A DNA stretch of 64,000 nt from JAEZDR01 sp039811185. Lineage in GTDB: Bacteria > Bacteroidota > Bacteroidia > Chitinophagales > Chitinophagaceae. The position numbers and the translations under genes are program-made. The stretch lies in contig JBDHYF010000007.1 in NCBI GenBank assembly GCA_039811185.1, positions 62,001 to 126,000 on the forward strand, read 5' to 3'. The notes beneath the pieces were generated by a model. It was not told the DNA's origin and ran no database searches. It saw nothing but the letters and a program-made list of their open reading frames with translations. How positions within the stretch are numbered: position 1 is the first letter of the stretch; each line of letters starts with the position of its first letter. This document shows positions 8,162 through 16,659 of this stretch, one piece after another.

Positions 8162-8941
8162 ATGGTACAGAAAATATTTGGTGTTTACAGTGAAGTGATT
8201 TCGGGCGAGGAAACTTTTATTGAAACGGGCGATGAGTATGCCGCCTGTTGGGTGAAGGATGGAAACAGTTTTACCGCGTTTGAAATTTTTAGCAAGGACC
8301 GATTAATGGAATTTGATGACATGATCAGCCAGATGCAGTTATACTCGCGTGTGCTGTATGTGCCAACATCGTCGGTGAAGTATATTTTTTCAGGCAACGA
8401 ATGCATAGTGTCGAAATACAATGATGATTCTTTCGATTACAGCAGCTACTTTAAGCAGGTATATCCATCAGCGCAGGATGCAGCAGTTGTTTCTGCCACT
8501 TCGGGCGGCTTACAGTTTCATTTCTCTGTTCCAAAACAACTTGCACCCAACCCGCCCGAAGGTTTGCAACACAAGTTTCAACTGCTCGCCAATGGCCATC
8601 AGGAAAAGGACGTAGTAAGCCTGAACTTTTATCCGGGTAACATCAATTTATTTATCCGCCGCAGCGACGATAGCTTCTTTGTAAACAACTTCCCCTATAA
8701 AAACACAGAAGACGTGTTGTACCATGTGCTGAATGCCCTGCAACATTTTAATCTTGAAGTAGACGCTACCGTTGTGGAAATTATGGGACTGATAGACGTG
8801 GATTCGAAAATTTACAAGGAGCTTCAGGGCTATTTTGCTGAGATTAAAATCACCGGCTTACCGGATGGGGTAGAAGTTACCGAAGCGTTTTCTGAATATC
8901 CGCCGCATTATTTTTCGCCCTTTTTTAATTTCCCTGCATGA
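8162..8941 (+). CDS. DUF3822 family protein
   Basis: A 259-residue protein of the DUF3822 family, known mainly from Bacteroidota and typically encoded just before rsmD, as here. The fold is thought to be actin/ASKHA-like; consistent segments here are LNFYPGNINLFIRRSDDSFF and the following helical stretch NTEDVLYHVLNALQHFNLE. The stop overlaps the rsmD start in an ATGA arrangement, indicating translational coupling. Molecular function is unknown. Confidence 0.72.
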   Translation: MVQKIFGVYSEVISGEETFIETGDEYAACWVKDGNSFTAFEIFSKDRLMEFDDMISQMQLYSRVLYVPTSSVKYIFSGNECIVSKYNDDSFDYSSYFKQVYPSAQDAAVVSATSGGLQFHFSVPKQLAPNPPEGLQHKFQLLANGHQEKDVVSLNFYPGNINLFIRRSDDSFFVNNFPYKNTEDVLYHVLNALQHFNLEVDATVVEIMGLIDVDSKIYKELQGYFAEIKITGLPDGVEVTEAFSEYPPHYFSPFFNFPA

Positions 8942-9483
8942 GAATTATTTCAGGAAAATATGGTGGAAGAAAAATTCATCCGCCGGCAAAAATGCCACAC
9001 ACGAGGCCTACAACCGATATGGCCCGCGAGGGCCTTTTTAATATTCTGAATAACCGTATCGCTTTCGACGGCATCAAAACGCTGGATCTTTTTGGAGGCA
9101 CGGGCGCCATCAGCTACGAACTGGCATCCCGGGGAGCCGAAAGTCTTACCATTGTTGAAAAGGATGCAAACATGTATGCCTACATCAAAAAAAATATAGA
9201 ACTGCTTGGCATCAGCGGCGTTCAGCTTTTAAAGATGGAAGTGTTCGATTACCTTGCCACGGCCTCCGGAAGCTTCGACTTCATTTTTGCCGGTCCGCCT
9301 TATGCGCTAACCACCATCGATGAAATACCGAAGTTGATTATAGAGAAGAAACTCCTTGCGGAAGACGGCTACTTTGTGCTGGAACACACTCCCCGCAATG
9401 CTTACAGCACATACGAAGGCTTTTTGTTTCAGCGCAACTACGGAACAACGGTTTTTTCTTTTTTCACTAAAGGCGAAAAATAA
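8938..9483 (+). CDS. rsmD: 16S rRNA (guanine(966)-N2)-methyltransferase
   Basis: Methylates G966 of 16S rRNA using S-adenosylmethionine. The 181-residue length and order of motifs fit RsmD: MRIISGKYGGRKIHPP, RPTTDMAREGLFNIL, SAM loop LDLFGGTGAISYELASRG and VEKDANMYAYIKKN. The catalytic motif IV, normally DPPY or NPPY/F, reads AGPPYAL here (codon GGT where GAT would give Asp). That changes a residue expected to bind the target amino group, so activity is in doubt or this is a sequencing error. It overlaps DUF3822 by 4 bases and is followed 5 bases later by the cyclo-ligase gene. Confidence 0.9.
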   Translation: MRIISGKYGGRKIHPPAKMPHTRPTTDMAREGLFNILNNRIAFDGIKTLDLFGGTGAISYELASRGAESLTIVEKDANMYAYIKKNIELLGISGVQLLKMEVFDYLATASGSFDFIFAGPPYALTTIDEIPKLIIEKKLLAEDGYFVLEHTPRNAYSTYEGFLFQRNYGTTVFSFFTKGEK

Positions 9484-9488
9484 GCGCC

Positions 9489-10058
9489 ATGCAAAAAAAG
9501 CAGTTAAGAAAACTATATCTCGAAAAGCGGTTAAACCTTTCGCAGAAAGACTTGCTGAAGCTCGATGATTTATTGTTGATACAACTTCAAAAAATGGGTT
9601 TGGACGATGTGTCGGTGTTGTTGAGTTATGCGCCGATAGAGTCGAAAAACGAACCGGATACTTTTTTGTTTGCCCGTTATTTTTCGGTGGCGCATCCCGG
9701 TTTACAGCTGGCTTACCCGGTGAGTAATTTCAGTGATTGCAGTATAAAGGCCGTTGCGGTGCAGGAGGACACACTTTTTGTAGAAAACGATTACGGCATT
9801 GCCGAACCGGGCGAAGGCGTTGAGGTGGATCCTAAGCTGATTGATGTGGTTTTTGTGCCGATGATAATTTGCGACAAATACGGCAGGCGAGTGGGTTACG
9901 GTAAAGGATTTTACGATCGCTTTTTACCCGTTTGCCGAAAGGATGTGGTCACCATCGGCTTCAGCTATTTCGATCCGGTGGATGAAATTTCGGACATCGG
10001 CAGTTGGGATATTCCTTTACAATTCTGTATAACACCCGAAAACATACATCGGTTTTAA
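9489..10058 (+). CDS. 5-formyltetrahydrofolate cyclo-ligase
   Basis: Converts 5-formyl-THF to 5,10-methenyl-THF with ATP hydrolysis, in cytoplasmic folate metabolism. The 189-residue protein has the N-terminal KKQLRKLYLEKRLNLSQK helix, the LLSYAPIESKNEPDT strand and the family hallmark VGYGKGFYDRFL near residue 138. Last gene of the DUF3822-rsmD group; its stop overlaps by 4 bases the end of the convergent gene. The gene symbol differs between organisms (fau, ygfA, mthfs), so none is given. Confidence 0.93.
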   Translation: MQKKQLRKLYLEKRLNLSQKDLLKLDDLLLIQLQKMGLDDVSVLLSYAPIESKNEPDTFLFARYFSVAHPGLQLAYPVSNFSDCSIKAVAVQEDTLFVENDYGIAEPGEGVEVDPKLIDVVFVPMIICDKYGRRVGYGKGFYDRFLPVCRKDVVTIGFSYFDPVDEISDIGSWDIPLQFCITPENIHRF

Positions 10059-10564
10059 ACCAGCTTTATCCGCTTCATTAACCACGAACTCCCAACCGGC
10101 TTTATCCAACTTTCCGTTAGTGCTTTCTTGTTGCTTACCAGGTTGTCGAAAAAGAGGGTGTTGGACGTTATGAAACCGTTGTCCCAGGCAAACTGTAGCT
10201 GCGAATAGGGCAGTAGCTGAAGCTTGTCCTTCACCACAAATGCGAGGAGTTGCCTGTCGGTAAAAGTGACTTTAAATTCCTGTTCCAGTTTTTTAATGAA
10301 GTTGAAGAGCCCGTCTGTGCTACAGCCGCTTACAATGGTATTGTCTTCATCGGCCATAACAACAATAAACTGTCCGAAAAATAAATTGGCGTATCCCTTT
10401 ACCTCCGCACCATGTGCCAGCCATTGACTAATAAAATCGTGCAGCATGGGTTCCAGTTCCAATGCCTCTGCAATGGAAAATATTCGGTTCGACTGGAAGA
10501 CCCAGACTTTTGATGCAGGAGAAAAGTGTTCGGGCAGCAGATGCTGAAACGACAGGTTCATCAT
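10055..10564 (-). CDS. conserved hypothetical protein of Bacteroidota
   Basis: A 169-residue cytoplasmic protein with no signal peptide or membrane segment. Notable segments are HFSPASKVWVFQSNRIFS, LFFGQFIVVMADE and the C-terminal ALTESWIKPVGSSWLMKR. Homologues in Bacteroidota are sometimes labelled ABC transporter ATPase, but no Walker motifs are visible here, so that label is unsupported. It follows the CCG-domain gene by 11 bases and panC lies before that, so it is the last gene of a three-gene operon. Function is unknown. Confidence 0.68.
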   Translation of the reverse strand: MMNLSFQHLLPEHFSPASKVWVFQSNRIFSIAEALELEPMLHDFISQWLAHGAEVKGYANLFFGQFIVVMADEDNTIVSGCSTDGLFNFIKKLEQEFKVTFTDRQLLAFVVKDKLQLLPYSQLQFAWDNGFITSNTLFFDNLVSNKKALTESWIKPVGSSWLMKRIKLV

Positions 10565-10575
10565 GGGTTAGTTAT

Positions 10576-11352
10576 TTAAATGCAGGCAGCCACAAGTTCC
10601 GCAATATCCATTACCTGCAAATCGTTTTCTTTTTCTTTGTTCTTTACGCCGTCTGTAAGCATTGTATTGCAATAGGGACATGCAGAGGCTATTATGGAAG
10701 CACCTGTTTCGATGGCTTCTTCAGCCCGCTCCGTGTTAATTCTTTTTTGGCCGGGTTCTTCTTCTTTAAACATCTGTGCACCGCCGGCACCACAGCATAA
10801 GCCGTTCGATTTACAACGCTTCATCTCAATGAGCTCTGCGTCGAGCGCTTCCAGCACTTTGCGCGGCGCTTCAAAAATGTTGTTCGACCTTCCGAGGTAG
10901 CAGCTATCGTGATAAGTAATTTTCTTACCCTTAAAAAAGGTTGCGTCGGTCAGTTTTATCTTTCCCTCATCAATCAGTTGCTGCAAAAATGTGGTATGAT
11001 GAATCACATCGAAACTACCGCCCAGCTCAGGGTATTCGTTTTTAAATATATTGAAGCAATGCGGGCAAGTGGTAACAATGTTTTTGATGCCATATCCGTT
11101 CAAAATTTGGATGTTGTTATACGCCATCATCTGGAAAAGAAATTCGTTTCCAGCTCTTCTTGCCGGATCGCCGGTACAAGCTTCTTCTTTTCCTAAAACC
11201 GCAAAGTTTATATTGAGTTTGGTGAGTATCGTAGCAAATGCTTTAGTGATTTTCTGAGCCCTTTGATCGAAGCTGCCGGCACATCCCACCCAAAACAAAA
11301 TATCGGGATGCTCGCCGTTCATCGCCATTTCTGCCAAGGTTCTTACCTTCAT
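10576..11352 (-). CDS. (Fe-S)-binding protein with two CCG domains (LutA/HdrB-like)
   Basis: A 258-residue cysteine-rich redox protein. Two CCG-type repeats can be traced: WVGCAGSFDQRA at the N-terminus with TCPHCFNIFKNEYPELGG, then YHDSCYLGRSN, SNGLCCGAGGAQMF and SACPYCNTML. These cysteines bind an iron-sulfur cluster in heterodisulfide reductase subunit B, GlpC and LutA. In Bacteroidota a partner ferredoxin-like subunit is often encoded elsewhere; none is adjacent here. It sits 9 bases downstream of panC in the same direction. The electron-transfer role is known for the family; the partner is not determined. Confidence 0.85.
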   Translation of the reverse strand: MKVRTLAEMAMNGEHPDILFWVGCAGSFDQRAQKITKAFATILTKLNINFAVLGKEEACTGDPARRAGNEFLFQMMAYNNIQILNGYGIKNIVTTCPHCFNIFKNEYPELGGSFDVIHHTTFLQQLIDEGKIKLTDATFFKGKKITYHDSCYLGRSNNIFEAPRKVLEALDAELIEMKRCKSNGLCCGAGGAQMFKEEEPGQKRINTERAEEAIETGASIIASACPYCNTMLTDGVKNKEKENDLQVMDIAELVAACI

Positions 11353-11361
11353 AATGTCACT

Positions 11362-12252
11362 TTATGCTGCAAATATAGCGGCTCTCTGCGCCTGACCGGC
11401 ATCCGCACTTAAAATTAAATTGTCAATCAACCTAACGTCTCCGATAAAAGCAGCAATCAAAGCAACGGCGGGCTGCTGCAATTTCGTTTCGTCGGTTAGT
11501 TCTTTCAAGCTTTCTGCATCACAAATACTCACATAATCCACTTTATGAAAACCGATCGCCAAAAGGGTTTCGCGTGCATAGTCCTGAAGGCGGCTCAATG
11601 TTGTATGCACATAATTTTTTTTGATGTGCATCAGGCAGTCGTACATGGCCACTGCTGCATGCTTTTCCGTTGCAGAAAGCCTGAGGTTGCGACTGCTCAT
11701 GGCAAGGCCCGACGCTTCGCGAAACGTTGTGCCCACTTCCACTTGTGTGCCGGGGTGCTCCGATGCAATCATTTGTTTCAGCACAAGACATTGCTGATAA
11801 TCCTTCTGGCCAAGAAACAAGATGCTGGCGGGAACTATTTCGAGCAATCTGTCTACCACCTGGCACACGCCCTGAAAATGTCCGGGGCGGTATTTCCCTT
11901 CTAAAATATTTTCAAGATAGCCCAGCCCGTATTCTTTTTTTGTTGACAAGCCGCCCGGATAGATTTCTGTTACAGACGGAAGAAAAAGAATGTCGGCGCC
12001 GGCATTTTCCAACTTAACAATATCCTCTTTTATTGTTACCGGATAATTTTCGTAATCCGCTGCATCGTTGAATTGCGTAGGGTTTACGAAGATGCTGCAA
12101 ACAGTAAGGCTACACTTTTGTTTACTCGAATGGATGAGCGAAATGTGCCCCTGATGCAAAGCACCCATAGTAGGAACAAAACCGGCGGTTGCACCTTCCG
12201 GTTGACGCAAGAGATGGTTATGAAGAGAATTTGCGGACTTAAAAATGATCAT
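11362..12252 (-). CDS. panC: pantothenate synthetase
   Basis: Joins pantoate and beta-alanine with ATP to make pantothenate, the coenzyme A precursor. The 296-residue protein shows PTMGALHQGHISLI (HxGH nucleotide-binding motif), SIFVNPTQFN, KYRPGHFQGVCQVV, FLGQKDYQQC and SSRNLRLS. The start at 12252 is an ATG preceded by a weak CATCTTTG promoter-like element at 12275-12282. Divergent from the glycogen-synthase-like gene, an arrangement common in Bacteroidota. No panD is in the window. Confidence 0.95.
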   Translation of the reverse strand: MIIFKSANSLHNHLLRQPEGATAGFVPTMGALHQGHISLIHSSKQKCSLTVCSIFVNPTQFNDAADYENYPVTIKEDIVKLENAGADILFLPSVTEIYPGGLSTKKEYGLGYLENILEGKYRPGHFQGVCQVVDRLLEIVPASILFLGQKDYQQCLVLKQMIASEHPGTQVEVGTTFREASGLAMSSRNLRLSATEKHAAVAMYDCLMHIKKNYVHTTLSRLQDYARETLLAIGFHKVDYVSICDAESLKELTDETKLQQPAVALIAAFIGDVRLIDNLILSADAGQAQRAAIFAA

Positions 12253-12290
12253 GCACCCTGCTGTTAAAAGCTGCCAAAGATGGTGATTTC

Positions 12291-12320
12291 TTGTAATTCA
12301 AAAGCATTTATGTACCTTTG
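12291..12320 (+). promoter_or_regulatory. promoter for the glycogen-synthase-like gene (TTG-N19-TACCTTTG)
   Basis: TTG (12291-12293), 19 bases, then TACCTTTG (12313-12320) is a textbook Bacteroidota promoter. Transcription would begin near 12325. This excludes the alternative TTG start at 12318 and supports the ATG at 12360. Confidence 0.78.
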
Positions 12321-12359
12321 CCCACTAAATTTTTAGAACTAAGCCTAATAAGTGAGCGA

Positions 12360-13175
12360 ATGTCTGCAAAAAAAAGAATTTTGTTTATTGCAACAGAAAT
12401 GTCTCCCTATCTCGAATTAACTGAATTTGCCGAGATCGTGAACAGGCTGGCCATTAAGAGCAACGAATCGGGATTGGAAGTGCGATGCATTATGCCCCGG
12501 TTTGGTGTGATAAATGAACGCCGCCACAGATTGCATGAAGTTGTGCGCCTTTCCGGTATTAATGTTTCGGTTGATAACGACGACCACCCTTTACAAATTA
12601 AAGTTGCATCGCTGCCAAACGCAAGGCTACAAGTTTACTTTTTGGAAAATGAAGACTTTTTTAAAAGGAAAACAGTCTTTCACGACGAGCAGGATGCATG
12701 GATGGACGACAACGGTTTAAGAACGGTTTTCTTTTGCAAAGGCGCCCTCGAAACCGTGAAAAAATTTGGATGGCCACCCGATGTAATTCATTGCAGCGGA
12801 TGGATGACGGGCTTAATTCCGATGTACATTAAAACCGCCTATAAACGAGAGCCGGTTTTTGCACATTCCAAAATTGTTTATACGCTCGGACAAAACACTT
12901 TTAAAGAAAAACTGGGAAAAGACTTTTTGCAACTGGCGAACATCTCTGCCAACATTAAGGACAAAGACCTCGAGCCTTTTAAAGATGCCAACAACACCGC
13001 TATGTTTCGTGGCGGCGCCCTGTATGCGGATGCCATCACTTTCGGCGCGGCCGATGTAGAGAAAAAACTTAAAGACGAATTTTCGAAAGTGAGGGGCAAA
13101 AAAGTGCTTCCATTTGATGAGAATTCTGATTTAACAGAGTATTTAAATTTGTATAACGAGCTTGCAGACAAGTAA
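12360..13175 (+). CDS. stand-alone GT5 glycogen/starch synthase N-terminal-like domain
   Basis: A 271-residue protein resembling only the N-terminal Rossmann half of GT5 glycogen synthase: KKRILFIATEMSPYLE, GLEVRCIMPRFGVINERR, VYFLENEDFFKRK, PPDVIHCSGWMTGLIPMY and KIVYTLGQNTFKEK. Two things argue against catalysis: the KxGGL ADP-glucose loop is absent (ELTEFAEIV follows SPYL instead), and the whole C-terminal GT-B half is missing. Such single-domain proteins are conserved in Bacteroidota upstream of a DUF4270 lipoprotein, as here (5-base gap). The real role is unknown; database names of glycogen synthase are probably misleading. The ATG at 12360 is chosen because of the promoter. Confidence 0.78.
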   Translation: MSAKKRILFIATEMSPYLELTEFAEIVNRLAIKSNESGLEVRCIMPRFGVINERRHRLHEVVRLSGINVSVDNDDHPLQIKVASLPNARLQVYFLENEDFFKRKTVFHDEQDAWMDDNGLRTVFFCKGALETVKKFGWPPDVIHCSGWMTGLIPMYIKTAYKREPVFAHSKIVYTLGQNTFKEKLGKDFLQLANISANIKDKDLEPFKDANNTAMFRGGALYADAITFGAADVEKKLKDEFSKVRGKKVLPFDENSDLTEYLNLYNELADK

Positions 13176-13180
13176 CATTT

Positions 13181-14671
13181 ATGGCTTTTAGAAGAACTGT
13201 TTTTCAACCATTCTCGCTCTTAATTTTCCTATCAGTTTTTATTTTTTCCTGCACAAAAATCGACTCTACAAAAATTGGCAACGGCCTTATTCCGCCCATT
13301 GACGGCGTGAATACCCGGGATACTTTTTTTGATGTTACCAGCAGTATGTATAAAAACCTGAACGATACGTTCACTGTTTATCGTTCCGACGTACATGCCA
13401 TCGGTATGATCTCGAACGATCCGCTTTTCGGCAGCACCGACGCGCAGCTGAACGTGCAGATTAAGCCTCCTGCATTCCCGTATTATTTCGAAAAATCGAA
13501 AGACAGTCTGGTACTCGATTCGGTTGTGCTCGTGCTTGCATGGTACTCGAACTGGGGCGACACCCTTACGCCGGTTCAGTTGCAGGTTCATGAAATAGAC
13601 AACCAGGCGCCTTTCCGTTACGACTCAACCTACACCAATTATCAACAGTTTGCAACCACAGGGCCATCGCTGGTGTACGGTGGCACAAAAACCGTTTATC
13701 CTACGTCGATAAAATATGTAGACACGCTGAAAACCTACCACGAAGCCATCTCCAACCAAATCAGAATACGGCTGGATGACAATTTTGGAAAGCGGTTTTT
13801 AAATGTGTACGACAGCGTAGCTTCCAACACCGTTAGCGGCGCCTATGCTTCCGATTCTACCTTCAATACCTACTTCCGCGGACTGAATATTAAAGCCCTA
13901 AGCGGTAACGCATTGCTCGAAGTATCTCTTTCGGACACCAATACAAAAATGGCTTTTTACTACAAAGTGAAACAGCCGGATAACAGCCTGAAAGACTCTG
14001 CTGTGCGCTATTTCCGTTTTAACTATGTAACCTCGGCAAGCAGTAATTATATTAAAAGAAATATTGGCTCCGGCAGCTACAACCAGGCGCTCAACAACAG
14101 TTCGGCAGACAGCCTTATCTACATGCAAGCGTCGCCCGGTCATAAAGCATTCCTGCAAATTCCCGGCATCAGTGGTATGCGCAACGTCATCATTCACCGT
14201 GCAGAACTTGTATTAAATCAGGTACAGCCTTTTGCTGCTTATCAGCCTTTCGATAAATTTTTCTCACCACCAAACCTGTTTTTGGCGGCCTACAGTAACG
14301 ACTCGTCCCGTGCATTTGCCATACCTTATGATGTGGAGCTGACGAGTTATGGTATAACCAATCTTACTTTGTTTGGCGGCTTTCCGGTTAAGGTTTATGA
14401 GAGTGGAAGTTTTTCGCATTATCAGTATAACTTCAACTTAACGCGGTACATTCAGAATATTCTTACGCAACATGGCACGAACTACAAACTTATGTTGTAT
14501 GCGCCTTATTTTGAAACCATCTATATAGGCGAAAAATCAACTTCGCGAGTGCCCATTCTTACCAGTGCTTTAAATTATCCCGGTGTTGGCCGTGTGTTAC
14601 TCGGTGGCGGCGGCTATAAAACCGATGCTTCGCGGCGGGCACGATTAAGAATCATTTTTTCCGAATTATAG
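13181..14671 (+). CDS. DUF4270 family lipoprotein
   Basis: A 496-residue exported protein with an N-terminal hydrophobic stretch ending in a lipobox-like FIFSC, so it is probably lipid-anchored through that cysteine. The rest is beta-rich and low in charge; DVTSSMYKNLNDT followed by IGMISNDPLFGSTDAQLNVQ is characteristic of DUF4270. The family is of unknown function and specific to Bacteroidota. It follows the GT5-like gene by 5 bases, and metK starts 38 bases later from its own promoter. Confidence 0.82.
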   Translation: MAFRRTVFQPFSLLIFLSVFIFSCTKIDSTKIGNGLIPPIDGVNTRDTFFDVTSSMYKNLNDTFTVYRSDVHAIGMISNDPLFGSTDAQLNVQIKPPAFPYYFEKSKDSLVLDSVVLVLAWYSNWGDTLTPVQLQVHEIDNQAPFRYDSTYTNYQQFATTGPSLVYGGTKTVYPTSIKYVDTLKTYHEAISNQIRIRLDDNFGKRFLNVYDSVASNTVSGAYASDSTFNTYFRGLNIKALSGNALLEVSLSDTNTKMAFYYKVKQPDNSLKDSAVRYFRFNYVTSASSNYIKRNIGSGSYNQALNNSSADSLIYMQASPGHKAFLQIPGISGMRNVIIHRAELVLNQVQPFAAYQPFDKFFSPPNLFLAAYSNDSSRAFAIPYDVELTSYGITNLTLFGGFPVKVYESGSFSHYQYNFNLTRYIQNILTQHGTNYKLMLYAPYFETIYIGEKSTSRVPILTSALNYPGVGRVLLGGGGYKTDASRRARLRIIFSEL

Positions 14672-14684
14672 TGATAACCACTGC

Positions 14685-14692
14685 TATATTTG
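14685..14692 (+). promoter_or_regulatory. -7 promoter element for metK (TATATTTG)
   Basis: TATATTTG matches the TAnnTTTG consensus and lies 17 bases before the metK ATG. A precise TTG -33 box is not evident. Confidence 0.55.
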
Positions 14693-14709
14693 CAGCCTAA
14701 TTTACAGAT

Positions 14710-15963
14710 ATGCCTTATTTATTTACATCCGAGAGTGTATCGGAAGGCCATCCCGATAAGATTGCCGACCAGATTTCGGACGCTTTAATTGATAATTTCC
14801 TCGCTTTTGATCCCTCCAGCAAAGTTGCCTGTGAAACCCTCGTTACCACTGGGCAGGTTGTGCTTGCCGGCGAAGTAAAGTCGAAAGCTTACCTCGATGT
14901 GCAAACGATTGCCCGCGATGTGATAGCGAAGATCGGCTATACCAAAAGTGAATATATGTTCGAGGCCAATTCGTGCGGCGTGTTAAGCGCCATTCACGAA
15001 CAGTCGAGCGACATTAATCAGGGTGTGGACAAGAAAGTGAAGGAAGAACAGGGAGCCGGCGATCAGGGAATGATGTTCGGTTACGCAACGAGCGAGACGG
15101 AAGATTATATGCCGCTTGCGCTGGATCTTTCGCATAAATTATTGATTGAACTCGCTGCACTGCGTCGGGAAAATAAACAAATAAAGTATTTGCGCCCGGA
15201 TGCCAAGAGTCAGGTAACGCTCGAGTACGACGATAACAACAAGCCGTTGCGCATTGATTCGATTGTGATTTCTACGCAGCACGATGATTTTGACACCGAA
15301 GCCAGAATGCAGAAGAAGATCAGTGATGACATGATTAACATTTTGATTCCTCGGGTGAAGGCGAAATATAAGAAGTATGCAAAGCTGTTCAGCGGCAACA
15401 TCCGGTATCATATCAATCCTACAGGGAAGTTTGTTATCGGTGGGCCGCATGGCGATACAGGCCTTACAGGCCGGAAAATTATTGTGGACACTTACGGCGG
15501 TAAAGGAGCACATGGCGGCGGTGCCTTTAGTGGAAAAGATCCTAGTAAGGTAGACCGTTCGGCAGCTTATGCCACTCGTCATATTGCAAAAAACCTGGTA
15601 GCAGCCGGCCTTTGCGACGAAGTGCTTGTTCAGGTATCGTACGCTATCGGAGTAGCAAAGCCTATGGCGATTTATATCAACACTTTTGGAACCGCGAAAG
15701 TGAAGATGAGTGACAGCGAAATAGCCAAAACGGTGGAAGGTATATTTGATATGAGGCCATATTTTATTGAGCAACGGCTAAAGCTTAGAAACCCGATTTA
15801 CAGCGAGACGGCCGCATACGGGCACATGGGCCGAAGACCGGAAATTGTGGAGAAGGTGTTTAAGTCGCCGGAAGGGAGAGTGGTAAAGAAGAAGGTTGAA
15901 TTGTTCACTTGGGAGAAACTCGACTACGTTACGAAGGTGAAGAAGAGCTTTAAGCTGAAATGA
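14710..15963 (+). CDS. metK: S-adenosylmethionine synthetase
   Basis: Makes S-adenosylmethionine from methionine and ATP in the cytoplasm. At 417 residues it is slightly longer than the E. coli enzyme, as usual in Bacteroidota. Landmarks are FTSESVSEGHPDKIADQISD (active-site His and metal-binding residues), LVTTGQVVLAGEVKSKAY, GAGDQGMMFGYA, FVIGGPHGDTGLTGRKIIVD, GGGAFSGKDPSKVDRSAAY and the C-terminal GHMGRRPEI. A hairpin terminator follows 18 bases after the stop. Confidence 0.97.
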   Translation: MPYLFTSESVSEGHPDKIADQISDALIDNFLAFDPSSKVACETLVTTGQVVLAGEVKSKAYLDVQTIARDVIAKIGYTKSEYMFEANSCGVLSAIHEQSSDINQGVDKKVKEEQGAGDQGMMFGYATSETEDYMPLALDLSHKLLIELAALRRENKQIKYLRPDAKSQVTLEYDDNNKPLRIDSIVISTQHDDFDTEARMQKKISDDMINILIPRVKAKYKKYAKLFSGNIRYHINPTGKFVIGGPHGDTGLTGRKIIVDTYGGKGAHGGGAFSGKDPSKVDRSAAYATRHIAKNLVAAGLCDEVLVQVSYAIGVAKPMAIYINTFGTAKVKMSDSEIAKTVEGIFDMRPYFIEQRLKLRNPIYSETAAYGHMGRRPEIVEKVFKSPEGRVVKKKVELFTWEKLDYVTKVKKSFKLK

Positions 15964-15981
15964 TTTTTTTTTGATATGTAG

Positions 15982-16012
15982 AAAAAGGGCTGTTAACTTC
16001 AGCCTTTTTTTT
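15982..16012 (+). terminator. rho-independent terminator after metK
   Basis: AAAAAGGGCTG, a short loop, CAGCCTTTTTTTT. The stem has five strong pairs (GGCTG/CAGCC) extended by A-T pairs and ends in a T run. The remaining bases up to 16134 show nothing recognisable. Confidence 0.8.
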
Positions 16013-16134
16013 ATAGGAAACTTGATTATCAATTTTTCCTTAGTCGCACTCATTAATCCTTAAGTCGTTGCCCTATGCACCATACAATCATTCTTCAAAC
16101 ACTAATTTCATCCATCTTTTAACTTCATTGCTTT

Positions 16135-16569
16135 ATGCGTAAACCTGTACTCTTACTGCTGTTGCTTGTAATGCTGTATAGCTGCGGCAAGAAAAAGCAT
16201 GAAAATGCCGACGTGATTAACCATGTGGTTTTTCCGGTAAACGAAATCATCCGTCAGTCAAGAGATCAAAATCAGTTTGTTTTAGGCGCACCGCAAAAAG
16301 TGGTGAACGACAAACAGTATGATAATGCCACTGTTGATGTTTATAATAAATCGGGCTATCAGTTAATCATCACCTACTCGCCGGCTACAAATATGCCTAC
16401 CGAAGCATTTTTAACCCGCGAGGATGACTATTATCCGGACAGCCTGAAAAGGTATTTGGTAGTTGGAAATCTGAGCTACGACGACTCGGCATTATATCAG
16501 ATTGTTTCTTATAAAAGTATGAATGATCTGATGTTGTACCGCGGAATCAGCGTGTTTCCACAAGAATAA
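16135..16569 (+). CDS. small lipoprotein of unknown function
   Basis: A 144-residue protein with a typical Bacteroidota lipoprotein signal: MRKPVLLLLLLVMLYSC with Cys17 as the lipidation site, followed by a charged GKKKHENAD linker. The mature domain is small, beta-rich and rich in aspartate and tyrosine (NATVDVYNKSGYQLIITY). I do not recognise a family. It stands alone between the metK terminator and the response-regulator operon. Confidence 0.62.
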   Translation: MRKPVLLLLLLVMLYSCGKKKHENADVINHVVFPVNEIIRQSRDQNQFVLGAPQKVVNDKQYDNATVDVYNKSGYQLIITYSPATNMPTEAFLTREDDYYPDSLKRYLVVGNLSYDDSALYQIVSYKSMNDLMLYRGISVFPQE

Positions 16570-16615
16570 ATACTGATTGTGAGAAAATGAAGTAACGCAT
16601 TTGAAACCGCACGGT

Positions 16616-16623
16616 TAAATTTG
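16616..16623 (+). promoter_or_regulatory. -7 promoter element for the exopolysaccharide-type operon (TAAATTTG)
   Basis: TAAATTTG matches TAnnTTTG and lies 36 bases before the response-regulator ATG at 16660. A TTG -33 box is not at the right distance. As the next 7.5 kb have no larger intergenic gap, this could drive the whole operon. Confidence 0.5.
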
Positions 16624-16659
16624 ATAAAACCGCTTGCCGCACGGCAACAACTAATATAT

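Noticed and set aside
10055..10564. ABC transporter ATPase
   Set aside because: A label sometimes used for homologues, but no Walker A, signature or Walker B motif exists in the 169 residues.
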